DNA of 64,000 nt. Origin: Nautilus pompilius. Taxonomy: Eukaryota; Mollusca; Cephalopoda; Nautilida; Nautilidae. The notes under the pieces are model-generated. The model was not told the DNA's origin. It ran no database searches and saw nothing but the letters and a program-made list of their open reading frames with translations. Positions 47,800 through 59,154 of this stretch are shown piece by piece (position 1 is the stretch's first letter; the number at the start of each line of letters is the position of its first letter). The translations under genes were made by a program, and so were the position numbers. The stretch spans positions 434,001 through 498,000 of the forward strand of contig JACATO010001426.1 of NCBI GenBank assembly GCA_018389105.1, in the 5' to 3' direction.

Positions 47800-48860
47800 A
47801 ACGAATATCAGATAAATGTAACGCAATGTGTACCTGATAACTGTGACTTAATGACTACTGATTAATTGTAATGTGAAGGATACCTGATAATTGAAATCTA
47901 TTGGGTACCTGATTAATGTAACACAAAATGAATATCAGATAAATGTAACGCGATGGATACTGGATAACCGTAACACAATGTGTACCTGATAACTGTGACT
48001 TAATGACTACTGATTAATTGTAATGTGAAATGTGAAGGATACCTGATAATTGAAATCTATTGGGTACCTGATTAATGTAACACAAAATGAATATCAGATA
48101 AATGTAACGCGATGGATACTGGATAACCGTAACACAATGTGTACCTGATAACTGTGACTTAATGACTACTGATTAATTGTAATGTGAAGGATACCTGATA
48201 ATTGAAATCTATTGGGTACCTGATTAATGTAACACAAAATGAATATCAGATAAATGTAACGCGATGGATACTGGATAACCGTAACACAATGTGTACCTGA
48301 TAACTGTGACTTAATGACTACTGATTAATTGTAATGTGAAATGTGAAGGATACCTGATAATTGAAATCTATTGGGTACCTGATTAATGTAACACAAAATG
48401 AATATCAGATAAATGTAACGCGCGATATACTGGATAACCGTAACACAATGTGTACCTGATAACTGTGACTTAATGACTACTGATTAATTGTAATGTGAAG
48501 GATACCTGATAATTGAAATCTATTGGGTACCTGATTAATGTAACACAAAATGAATATCAGATAAATGTAACGCGATGGATACTGGATAACCGTAACGCAA
48601 TGTGCACCTGATAACTGTGACTTAATGACTACTGATTAATTGTAATGTGAAGGATACCTGATAATTGAAATCTATTGGGTACCTGATTAATGTAACACAA
48701 AATGAATATCAGATAAATGTAACGCGATGGATACTGGATAACCGTAACGTAACACAATGTGTACCTGATAACTGTGACTTAATGACTACTGATTAATTGT
48801 AATGTGATGCTTTCCTGATGAACGTAACGTCGTAAAAGGTATCGGATAAGATTTATCCAG
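47800..48860. repeat. Higher-order tandem satellite, 152/159-bp units
   Basis: Seven head-to-tail copies, with unit starts at 47825, 47977, 48136, 48288, 48447, 48599 and 48756 (GTGTACCTGATAACTGTGAC). Lengths are 152, 159, 152, 159, 152 and 157, then a partial unit. Alternate units carry a 7-base insertion (GTGAAATGTGAAG against GTGAAG), so the true period is about 311 bases. Each 152-bp unit splits into six degenerate 24-26-bp monomers built around TACCTGATAA-TGTAAC. No coding potential. Confidence 0.95.
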
Positions 48861-51800
48861 GAAGTAACGGACGATCGTAGTGTGATTGGGTGGCGTGTAC
48901 TTCCTTTCGTCTACTGGCTAAATGAGAGTCATTGGAGAACAATCTATCGCTGTAACATCTTTAACGGTTAATGGAGAGAGCTGAACGTGTGTCCTCTCTA
49001 CTTTCCCGTAGGTTTGAATGATCGCATGAAAAAAAAAAGGAAAGTGAAGTATATGCGGGACTGAAACAACTGATAGATTTACACTTTTGGAAATTAATCG
49101 AAAATATTTTTAAATAAGAACATAAGCGAAAGAAAAAAAGAAGCTGCCAGTCAAAAGAGTGAAACTAATCCAAAGAATGATAAAGGAAACATATAATCGA
49201 AAAAATTAAGTGAAAGTAGAAAGGCGCAGACCATTTTAGTGTCTCACAGCAGTAAATAAATGAAAATGGAATTCACCGCAAAACCAAAATGTTGTATGAA
49301 GGGCGTCCGTTTGTCTGCTGAGACAGGGAGAGAAAGTGGGATCGCCTAGAGCAAGTGGGAATAAGACAAAGGAAAAATTCTTCCCTGGAGGAAGACTGTA
49401 AATTATTGTGCGGAAAATCCAAAAATATACAAAGATTTTTTAAAAGGCTAATCTCAGTTCCGTCTTTGGTATTTCTTCCAAAGGAAAATGAAAATGTTGC
49501 ATAATATTTACTGTAATTTTCATCTGTTAAAAAAAAAAGAATAAACAACTTTTTTTGGTAATTTTTATTATTTTCATATTGACAGCATCTTGACGGTGGA
49601 GCTGCAGGTGCGTAGTTGTACATGGCATCTCCGACCAGAATTGAAATAAAATTGACTAATTTTCCACCTCACACGTTTTCCTATTGACCATGCGAGTTTA
49701 ATATCAGCTGGGCCCTTACAGATTCTATTTTGAAAGCAGTTTAGCTGTTTGTTTAAGGGGATCGGACTGGTCTTGATGAACACGAGGGGGACATCAGGGC
49801 TGTAACCGTCGTAACTTCCTTCGTCTCATTCGGATCACCGACCACCAGTTCGTGTGCGTGAGGGAGAATGCTAATGTTTGCTATCACTCTTTTCCGAGTG
49901 GGCGCACGGATCTCGATTAAAAGGGAGACCTTCACCTCGTCGCGTGACCTGGGATAAGCCGTTACTGTCGCATACTTGGTTCGGACCGACTGCGTCCTGG
50001 GTAGGTAAGCTTCCTGTTCTACCGCTGGAGCCGATTAAAATGCCCAGTCCGTTCAAGAGTACGGAATCCTGTGCATGTAGTTCCGAATGGTCCAGCCAAG
50101 CAGCGTTTTATTGACTTCAGAAGGTTTCGCTACCGTAAAAGAAAAGTATAGTTCTTTTGCTTTCCACAGTATTCCTCCTGACCTTTGCTCTCTTTCCGAC
50201 AGGTGGCCCGTATCGAAGTTTCTCCCCCCCCCCCCACGCACCGCCTCTCATTTCGGGGATGGATAATCACTATCCGGTTTCTTTCTTGACAAATTGCTAG
50301 TTTAAAAAAAAAAATCAAACAGTCTCCAGCTGATTTCTCACAGCATTTTCTTTTGTTTCTTCTTCCCTGAAAATAAAACACAAACCCCTCCCCTCAAAAA
50401 GGGGGGGGGTAACGTGTTACTTATTGTTCATAAACTCTTTGGTCTTTCCCAGAATCACAGATCCCTGAAGACGGCTTCACACACGAACTTACGTCAGGCT
50501 TACTGCTGGAACGGGATAAGTAAACTCCGACTGAACCATCTGCGGGTCCATTGTTAATAAACTAAAATACGCTGATTAGAAATCGACGAACTATCGATAA
50601 TAACAAGAACGTCAGCGTATCATTGATGATCTAAGTGGTTTGGCTGCAATCTTCCTGTTTCTATCGCGACAATGATAGGATCCAACTTCAGCACGAGTGC
50701 GCAGATTATTCTTTTAAAAAAAAGTTTTATTTTTAAATCCCTGAAGGAGTCGACTTCCGGTTTAGGTCGTCGATTTCGATTCTCTCATTTTCCGACTTTC
50801 TCAGAAGGACCTAATCGATGAAAAATTGATTTCTCTACATTAATTCAGCGATAATGGCGAGATAAACACAAAGAAGAACAAGAATTAAAGGGTTTGTTAC
50901 AAATACTTAGAAGATAAAATGCGGTTTTATTAAAACTTAAATGCCAACGCAGACAACATCACAGCAATAACATAATGATCGCTCCCTGGTAGCCGAACGC
51001 GGCCGTGGGAGCGGAAGTTTTTTCCGTGGGGTAGATAGGAGCTTCCCGCTCTCTACGGCCGTGTAATCTGGTGTCAAAATTTCGAACCTCACTCCACAAC
51101 TACCAGAAAAATCCTACGCCACTGGCTGATGAAGCGACGCCGTACTTTTTTTAGATAAGAGTATTTTCATTATCTCTACTGTTAGAATCCCGAGCACTGT
51201 TTTGTTAATAAATACAAATTTCAAAAGTATTTTCTTGCTTAATATATGCGAGTTATCTCCCCTGTAACTGTACCCGCTACAAGACAAAATCCAAACCCAA
51301 AAAAATACCTTACACAGGTAACTTTTATGATGGGCATTTTATATAGAGGTTCTTCTTAATACTTCTTACCAATTATAGTTGATTTTCATAAGTTACATGA
51401 TATAAAGAGGAAATTGTATTTATTATTTCATACGCATGACTAATCGTCAATCATTAAACACTTTACATTGCTCTACTAGCGATCTAACTACCAACAACAG
51501 TCACCAGTCAATTAAATGGTGCTACTGATAGCAATAGGTTAGAGTCGGTCTCTTGGACAATTCCCCGGCATCACTACAGCTTGGTTGTGTATTAAAGTGC
51601 AATACAAACAAACGAAAAAGATGTTTGCTGGCAGAAAAATAGCTGGTATTACAGCAGTACAAACTGTTAGATTCTATCCTTGCTTGACATAGGAATTACC
51701 CTGGGAAGGCGTGTAGGTCGATCATCTCTGATTATCAAACTGTTTCCTGATTAAATAAAAATTATTTAAAATTCATTTACATTTGTTCCATTTTCTTTTT

Positions 51801-52035
51801 TTTTTCTAAAGTTCATACGAGGAATACCAATTATCTTCAGCAATTGGTGAAGAGTGATGAAGCGGATACTTGAGTTCATCTGTATTTTTGTATGTAAACC
51901 AAAAAATTTGAGTCAGTCACGTTTTACAACTGTCCCACCTACCGGCATATGGAAAATTTTGTTTTATTTTATTCTTTAATAAATAACTTATTTATATATT
52001 ATTGAAGTATATTTTTCATCAAAAAGGAAAGGATA
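48861..52035. other. Intergenic
   Basis: No confident gene. A minus-strand stretch at 49753-49958 looks coding-like but is isolated. Homopolymer runs of C (about 50223-50235) and G (about 50401-50409) and a GTTATCTCCC motif (51250-51262) are present. Confidence 0.5.
49753..49958 (-). other. Coding-like fragment, unassigned
   Basis: Minus-strand open stretch reading VKVSLLIEIRAPTRKR, then HELVVGDPNETKEVTTVTAL, of ordinary protein composition. It follows a possible acceptor (GGCTTATCCCAG). No good donor or family was recognised. It could be an exon or a decayed fragment. Confidence 0.2.
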
Positions 52036-52057
52036 ATAATAATAATAAATAATAATA

Positions 52058-52110
<53 letters not shown>

Positions 52111-52123
52111 TAATAATAATAAT
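52036..52123. repeat. AAT microsatellite
   Basis: (AAT)n run with two short interruptions. Confidence 0.95.
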
Positions 52124-52129
52124 TTAGTT

Positions 52130-52173
52130 GAGTTATCTCCCGTTAAATTGTTTATATTTTAGGGGAGATAACT
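52130..52173. repeat. Palindromic GTTATCTCCC element, second pair
   Basis: GAGTTATCTCCC at 52130 faces GGGGAGATAACT ending at about 52173. It directly follows the AAT microsatellite. Confidence 0.65.
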
Positions 52174-52335
52174 TTAAAAAACTATGGGAGTAGAAATTCT
52201 GTTTTGTCTTATACAGATGTCATTTTATTGTAAGGGAATACATAGATGCACAACGTGCTGTATTATGAATTTAAATAAGTTAATTTCATGAGCATTTATA
52301 AAAAAAATTGTATTTTTAATATTTTAGATTTTATA

Positions 52336-53049
52336 ACACACAACACACACTGACACAGACACGCACACCACACACACACACACTGACACAGACACACACA
52401 CACACTGACCACAAACACACACACACAGAGAGACACAGACACACACACAAACACACACACACACACACACTGACACAGACACACACAGACACAGACAAAC
52501 ACAAACACACACTGACACACAGAGAGACACAGACACACACACAAGCACACACTGACACACACACAGACACACACACACAGAGACACAGACACACACACTG
52601 ACACACACAAACAACACAGACACACACACACTGACACACACACAGACACAGACAAACACACACACACACTGACACACAAGACACAGACACAGACAAACGC
52701 ACACACACTGACACACACAGACACAGTCACAGATACACACACTGATACACACTGACACACACACTCCCACACACAGACACACACACATACACATACACCA
52801 CACACACAGACACACACACAAACACACACAGAGACACACACACACACTGACAACACACAGACAAAGACACACAAACACAGAGACACAGACACAGACACAC
52901 ACACACACACACACACACAGAGACACTGATACACACTGACACAGACACACACAGACACAGACACATAGACACACACACATGCACACACAGATACACACTG
53001 ACACAGACACACACACTGACACAGACACACACAGACACACACACCACAC
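52336..53049. repeat. Long CA-rich microsatellite
   Basis: About 710 bases of (CA)n interrupted by CTGACACA, CAGACACA and CACAAACA variants, which recur irregularly. The cysteine/valine/serine-rich frames on the minus strand come from the repeat. Confidence 0.97.
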
Positions 53050-55434
53050 ACATTCATATTTACTATTTATCAAAAGTCAAGAGGCGATATTTCGGGCCGG
53101 TGGAATGTAACTGCTCACTTTTCTGCGTCAGTTTTCTAAGTGACCATTTCTCTCTATGGAAGGCGTACATCACTCGGAGAACTCCAGTCTCTAGCCTTGT
53201 TTGGTCTGTCGGTGCAATGGTTGACTGCTGGTGGTATATTAGTTCTTCCAGCGTCTACGATCTCGTCTCTCTCTATTTGCAGGCATGAATTTATCATATT
53301 GCAAATTTAAAAAAAAAAAAGAAAAACAAAAACGTGGTCTCATTTCTACGGCGATGTAAGTTTCTTCAATTGTTAGTTTTTCCTTTTCAAGATAAAGAAA
53401 TCCACGACTCCTTGGTAAACATTTCGCCTTCACTACACCTGAAGGAAGGACATTTTTTTTGCAAAAAAACACTTCACTTCTTTTTATCCTTTATTTATTA
53501 TAGTGCGAGACAATCGATTATCCTCCTAAAAAATCTTCTCCGTCTGCTTGAAGTGAATAGAGAACAACAAAGGTGGTGTATCATTTTATAAACCAATATA
53601 TATATATATACACACCACACCAAAGAGTCAGCGGACCGAGCTACTACATCACGGTGGCGAGAAAAGTTGACAGGTGACGGGGAAGTCGACAGATCTACAG
53701 ATTCTAAGCGCGGTTCCCTCCTGTGGGAAACGTGTCAGAGCGGATGAAATATTTACGATGCCACGCTCCCAAGGAAAAGCTCTCGACCGGACGCACGTGT
53801 CCGGGACTTACCGTCGGACGGATCGGACAGGATGATCCTGCTGGAGACCCGCGGCATGCGAAGGATTCTGCCGGTCCCCCCCCCCCACCGGGAAAAAAAA
53901 ATGAAAAGTCAGTTTTGCCCCAGTGAAGAATCGAGACGACGACACGTGCGAGAGCTGGCACGAGGCCTCCAGTCAGCTGGTCGGATACAGTCGCCGTGGA
54001 AAGCGCATTTCTCTTTCTACCGGTCTTTTGCGAGAACCTAAAGGGTTCAGAGGTGAATCTGGTGTAACTCATTAAAGTCAACCCACGAGACTAATATTAT
54101 CAGCAAACGTTTTTTTTTTTTTTTTTTTTCAAAATGGAAACAAATCTGTGAATATTTCATTTTCAATTCTCATACTTCGTCCTATTTCATTACAATTATA
54201 ATCAGCCGTATCCTACTGAGACGTCTATTTTACTTTGAATCGGACCTGTGAAGAATTAACGGAGTTCACGTCTTTATGATTTGTATCTGGATAGCTTTTT
54301 TAAAACATATATTTGATCATTTTGATGGGTTTTTTTTACTTCCAGGTTTTTAAAGGCCCAGGCGCAGTAACTTTCGCGGGGACTTTCCCAGAACTTCACC
54401 GCCATCACCGTTCAGACTCGGGTAACTCGGACACCGACTTGTCACGGAGTAAAGTGCCCGTGTCCCCCTCGATGGCATAAACAATCTGCTATCAAACATC
54501 GGATATAAGTACCTGGTGGAGCTGACGCTTTGTGAGACGTTTGTCTTGTAGAGTTTGTTACCAGATGCCACAACACTTCGTGGCTGCCTCGACGTGAAAT
54601 CCTTCTCCACGGCCGAGTTACAGCCCTTCGTTTCGACATCCTATCTTTATTGGCAATAGCTACAGCGCCGTCGTCTCTGCAGCGACAATGACATGCTGAT
54701 GTCAACGAGTAGATGCTGCAACATATTTTGTGATAAAGTTAAAAAAACAAACAACTTTTTTCCATACAGTTTTCAATAATTTAATCAGCGTAATGTAAGC
54801 TACAAACAAGATAAATATGACCGTTCAGCAGTACCAATAATGGTCACAATATCAATAAAGCTGTGATGAAAAGAATCTATAAAGGGAAGCCTGGAGCATT
54901 TTTAACCCTTCCCACTACCAAACTGTGCGCTTTCCCTCAGCGATAATTATTACTCCATTGTTTTCTCTTTGCGAACGGCCTTACATGAAGCCTAACCTGG
55001 AATCTTCTTTGTATCATTGGTCTTTTAAAGTAGAACCAACCAAAGCGGGCCAGTGGATATTCAGAGATCACAACCATTGGATATTCTTGCTTTATCCGAG
55101 AATGAATTAAATAGTAAAAACAATAATAACTGCAGCTTGTTTTTGTCTTCAAATAAACCCCACAACAAAGTTGCTGCTTAGGTTAGGTTAAAATTGTCAG
55201 ACTTATCTAGATTTGATTTGAGAGGCAGGTGTGCTTCTAATAGAAATATTTAAAACAGTACACAGTTTTAATTATATAGACGTTACAAGATTCTTTTGAA
55301 TGTAGCTGCATCTGTCTATCGATTTAATGGTGGTGAGACGTTTTATTTCACTGTTGACCTCGCAACGAGGTAGATTTTGAAGTCTTTAACTGCCTGGTAA
55401 GAGCGAGCGCCAGGTCTGTCTCCCTTACGTCGAG

Positions 55435-55466
<32 letters not shown>

Positions 55467-56282
55467 TATAATAATAATAATATAATAATAATAATAAGTT
55501 GGGTAAGGGTTCAGTGCAGTTTGAGATCATCAACATCATCATCATCTATGGAAGACCTGGACCACGCTATGCATGAATGCTGACAGTGTTGTGACAAATT
55601 TCCATGTAGGCTCACAGGTTGGCGGAATGGGCTGTTGATTTCACCTCTTCTGACTTGCACAGTTTTCAGAAGGATGTGATGTTGTCCCGTGGGTGATAAG
55701 TCTTCAGAAAAGAAAGTGAAGGATGACAGTTCTAAAAGCATTACAAGAACACTGCCGGGCACCATTAAGAAACAAAATGGTTAAGGGAATCATTTGACAC
55801 AATCTCTTCGAAAACAGCACGGGATCTCTTTAAATGCTGTCATCCTCCCTCCAAAAGAATAGGGTTTCCTTAGATAATCACCGTAATACCGCATTAACCA
55901 GACAGCAGTAAGTAAAAGGTGATCAACCACCTAAGAGTAGTAGTTCGTCTTTTTGAAAAAGCTGGCCGCTGATTTATGTTTATGCACCAGTGAAGTAAAA
56001 TGTCCCCTGATGTTTTCACGTACAACAATTATAATAAGGAAATGAGTGCTGGATATAAAATTTTCCGTAAGCTAATTGTGCATTGTAGCAAGAAAATTGT
56101 TTCCAACTACTTATGCAGATAGTAAGATTTGTTTATGTATGAATATAATTTTTAAAATTACATGTACAAACGTACATTCATTGAATAAATATTTGCTATC
56201 GTATAAGAGCTATTAACGAATTGATTTAAAAGTGCTTAAGCTACTTTTCAACGCGAAAACCAAGGAGCAAATTGTTGAAAAC
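53050..56282. other. Intergenic
   Basis: No gene recognised. Contains a TA run (about 53597-53612), a 20-base T run (54110-54129) and an AAT run (55435-55497). Confidence 0.5.
55435..55497. repeat. AAT microsatellite
   Basis: Interrupted (ATA)n tract. Confidence 0.95.
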
Positions 56283-57145
56283 AGAGAGAGAGAGAGGGAA
56301 GAGAGGGAAAGGGAGAAGGGAGAGAGGGAGATGGGGGAGATGGCGAGATGGAGAGAGAGGGGAGAGAGGGAGAGGGAAGAGAGAGAGAGAGAGAGGGGGG
56401 GAGCGAGGGAAAGGGATGACGAGGGAGAGGGGAGGGAGATGGCGAGATGGAGAGAGAGGGGGAGGAGGAGAGGGAAGAAAGAGAGAGAGAGAGAGGGAGA
56501 GAGGGAGAGAGGGGGCGAGAGGGGAAAGGGAGAGAGAGGGGGGAGAGGGAGCGAGATGGCGAGATGGAGAGAGAGGGGGAGGACGAGGGAGAGAGGGAGA
56601 GGAGAGAGAGAGAGAGCGGAGAGAGAGGCGAGATGGATGCTGATGATGATGATAGGAGGAGGAGCGAGAGAGGAGAGAGCGAGAGAGAGAGAGAGGGAAG
56701 TGCGAGGGAGAGAGAGAGAGAGAGGGAGGCGAGAGGGAGGAGAGGAGGGAGAGGGAAGGGAGATGGGAGATGGAGAGAGGGGGGGAGGGAGGGAGATGGG
56801 AGAGGAGAGAGAGAGAGAGAGCGAGAGAGAGAGAGAGAGATGATGGTGATGATGATGATGATGATGATGAGAGGCGAGAGGGAAAGGTAGTAGATGAGAG
56901 GAGAGAGAGTGAGAGATGGAGAGGGAGAGAGAGAGGGCGAGACGGGAGGAGAGAGAGGAGAGATGGCGAGAGGAGAGACCGAGGAGAGAGGTGAGAGGGC
57001 GAGGAGGGAGTGGCGACGAGATGGAGAGAGGAGGGGGAGGAGGGGAGAGGGAAGAGAGAGCGAGATCGAGAGAGAGATGGAGAGAGATGGAGAGATGGAG
57101 CGAGAGAGAGAGAGAGGGAGGGAGAGAGATGGAGAGATGGAGAGG
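56283..57145. repeat. GA-rich minisatellite tract
   Basis: About 860 purine-rich bases on the plus strand. Within the GA background, the longer motif GATGGCGAGATGGAGAGAGA recurs at about 56338, 56438 and 56556, and GAT runs occur near 56640 and 56845. All long open frames here, on both strands, reflect the repeat. Confidence 0.95.
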
Positions 57146-57239
57146 TATATATATCAAGCACTGTAATTGCTCGAGTACACGTTTTCAGTATCATTTTGAA
57201 GTTTAAAGAAAAATGTGAGATTAATGAGCCTACGCAAGA

Positions 57240-57790
57240 GAACAAATGAACAGACAGAAAGATAGAGGAAAAACTGCTGTAAAGGTTGTCGTAAGGTGGC
57301 AGGGAAGTGGAGGTCAGGGTTAGCTGGCACACAGTAAGAACTACTTTGCATGAAAGAAAAGCTAGAGACAGGCTACCATCATTAAACAAATCCAGTACCA
57401 GATGACCACATTAAAAAAAGAAGCTGTGTAAAAGAGTCCTCCAGGTTTAGTGATGAAAGTAAAAATATCCTTCAAAATTCCCCAGACAGCACAGGTTGTG
57501 GCTGGAAGCCGCCTGTAAGAGAGATAAGCCCAGAACGGTTTGGTCTGTGGCTGGGTGGCCTGCAGACTCCCCAGATATAAATCCAGTTAAATGGCCGAGG
57601 GAAGTATAAAACGAAGAACTGAACAAACGCCGAGGAGTCGCCTTAAACCTATTACTGTCGAAGTTTAGTTCCCACGAGGCCAGATTGTTTCAAGGCTGTT
57701 ACTAACTCTAAGAGTTTGCTCTAATTTTCATGCTCCACTTAACAATGCATAATGAACATATGATGACCTGTTGCATTTGTGCCTCAAGTG
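57240..57790 (+). pseudogene. Tc1-like transposase remnant, C-terminal half
   Basis: Near 57445-57470 is FSDESK, like the first catalytic block. Near 57560-57600 is WPADSPDINPVKWP, the third catalytic block of Tc1 (W-x2-SPDLNPIE, with K replacing E). A segment resembling the C-terminus (CFKAVTNSK) follows. Stops and frame changes separate them. Confidence 0.6.
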
Positions 57791-58008
57791 ACATAATGTA
57801 AACGTTTCAGGAAGCGGTTTTGTCAAAATATTAATTACCAGGGCAAACCTCACGAAGTAAAATTATCTCACCTGACGGTGGCGATCAGAGATGACCTGTT
57901 CTACAGTACTGCACTTAAATAATCCAGCAACATTTAACCTACAAATGACTAATTATTTTAGTAAAATTAAAACAGAACAGAAACAGTCTGCGACTTTGGG
58001 TTTTACTT

Positions 58009-59154
58009 TTAAGGGGCGGTTAATGAACGGTTAAAGTCCCTAAAACAAGCGCTTTCGTATCCGAATAGTTTGCAGTCCCACTGGAAAATATCCCGTAATT
58101 TTACCACGTATTTGTCAGGAACTGACTTGTAAGCTTCCTTAAAGAACACGTCTCGGTTCATTTTGACGTCGTGGCCTTCCGAAAGCTTGTAGGCCGTTTC
58201 TAAGATTTCCTGGAACTTTAAATTCGTCACACCGCCGTCCGCTTGCTCTCGCGTCAGCGGGAAGGCCAAGCGATCGGATATGAATCCTCTGCTCACTTGC
58301 CGCTTCCAGATGCGCTTCAGCACCTCATAGAGAGACAAGCACTGCGCTATTTTGTCCCTGTTCCTGGAGACGAGGTGGATAGCGTGGCGGATGTCGTCTT
58401 CGGCGACCTTCTTCTTTGTAGAGTTGCCTAATAGAATCCGTCTCAAAACCATTTTTCCGAGTCCGACGTTTCTGACGAAGTGTTCCAGGTCCTGGATGAT
58501 CGACTCTAGCTTGAGGATGGCGTCGTACTTTACCCAGCAAGGTCTGCACAGGATGTTCACTGGAGTGAAATGGTCGTCGCGCATGATCCCGGTCTCGATA
58601 GAGTCCACGAAATACCTGACAAACTCCAAGAACGTCACATCGTGGCCGCACCGTTTGCTGTAAGCGGAAGCGTTGGCCCTGTACTTCCTTATTATGAATG
58701 TCCCGAACTTTCTGTGATAAAGATTGTTGGGCCCCACGAATTTGTCGATGTATCCCGATACAAGCCGCTCGTACGGATCCCTCACGACCAGGATCGTTTC
58801 GAAGTTCTTCAGAGCTGGGTAGTTCCACTCCGATCTCTTCAGCTTCTGCGCCGACGACCTGTGCGCTTGTGACGTGGACAAGTCGAAGAGAGAGTCGACT
58901 TTGATCGCCTCTGTCATGGTGAGAAACAGACGCTTCATGAACGTTGTGCCGATTTTTGGAACGTGGCAGTAGGCCAAACGGTGCTTTCTGTCAAGAATAA
59001 ACCGGCCGAATAGATTTGGTTCGCTTAGATAATTGTTCCACATACAGCCTTTCTCCTGACACCTGTCAAGTAGCATCTGTCTCCTGTTTATCAAGATCGC
59101 GCCTTGATCGGGAGGGATCTCTTCACTTCTGTTCTCCTTTGCAAATTTCAACAT
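58009..59154 (-). CDS. Carbohydrate sulfotransferase (HNK-1/chondroitin type), main exon
   Basis: An open frame of 381 residues with the two PAPS-binding elements of the family. The 5'-phosphosulfate loop CHVPKIGTTFMKR is at residues 63-75 and the 3'-phosphate block VVRDPYERLVSGYIDKF at 123-139. Then comes DDHFTPVNILCRPCWVKYDAI at 193-213, matching the family's H-x-P-x3-LC-PC-x2-YD block. N-glycosylation sequons lie at NAS and NST. It should transfer sulfate from PAPS to a sugar of a glycosaminoglycan or N-glycan in the Golgi lumen. No membrane anchor is present and the ATG directly follows an acceptor (TTTTCTTGTCTTCAG), so this is not the start of the gene. The anchor exon lies further upstream. 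The GTTF in the phosphosulfate loop departs from the common GCT-W. Confidence 0.9.
   Translation of the reverse strand: MLKFAKENRSEEIPPDQGAILINRRQMLLDRCQEKGCMWNNYLSEPNLFGRFILDRKHRLAYCHVPKIGTTFMKRLFLTMTEAIKVDSLFDLSTSQAHRSSAQKLKRSEWNYPALKNFETILVVRDPYERLVSGYIDKFVGPNNLYHRKFGTFIIRKYRANASAYSKRCGHDVTFLEFVRYFVDSIETGIMRDDHFTPVNILCRPCWVKYDAILKLESIIQDLEHFVRNVGLGKMVLRRILLGNSTKKKVAEDDIRHAIHLVSRNRDKIAQCLSLYEVLKRIWKRQVSRGFISDRLAFPLTREQADGGVTNLKFQEILETAYKLSEGHDVKMNRDVFFKEAYKSVPDKYVVKLRDIFQWDCKLFGYESACFRDFNRSLTAP

Noticed and set aside
47800-48860. Regular repeat array resembling a CRISPR at first glance
   Set aside because: The units are contiguous and nearly identical with no unique spacers, in a eukaryotic context. 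It is a satellite.
52296-53073. Open frames of up to 253 codons on the minus strand, rich in Cys, Val and Ser
   Set aside because: They are translations of the CA repeat; three frames are open at once and none has a domain.
56213-57389. Open frames of up to 382 codons rich in Ser/Leu or Arg/Glu
   Set aside because: They are translations of the GA-rich tract on either strand; several frames are open at once.
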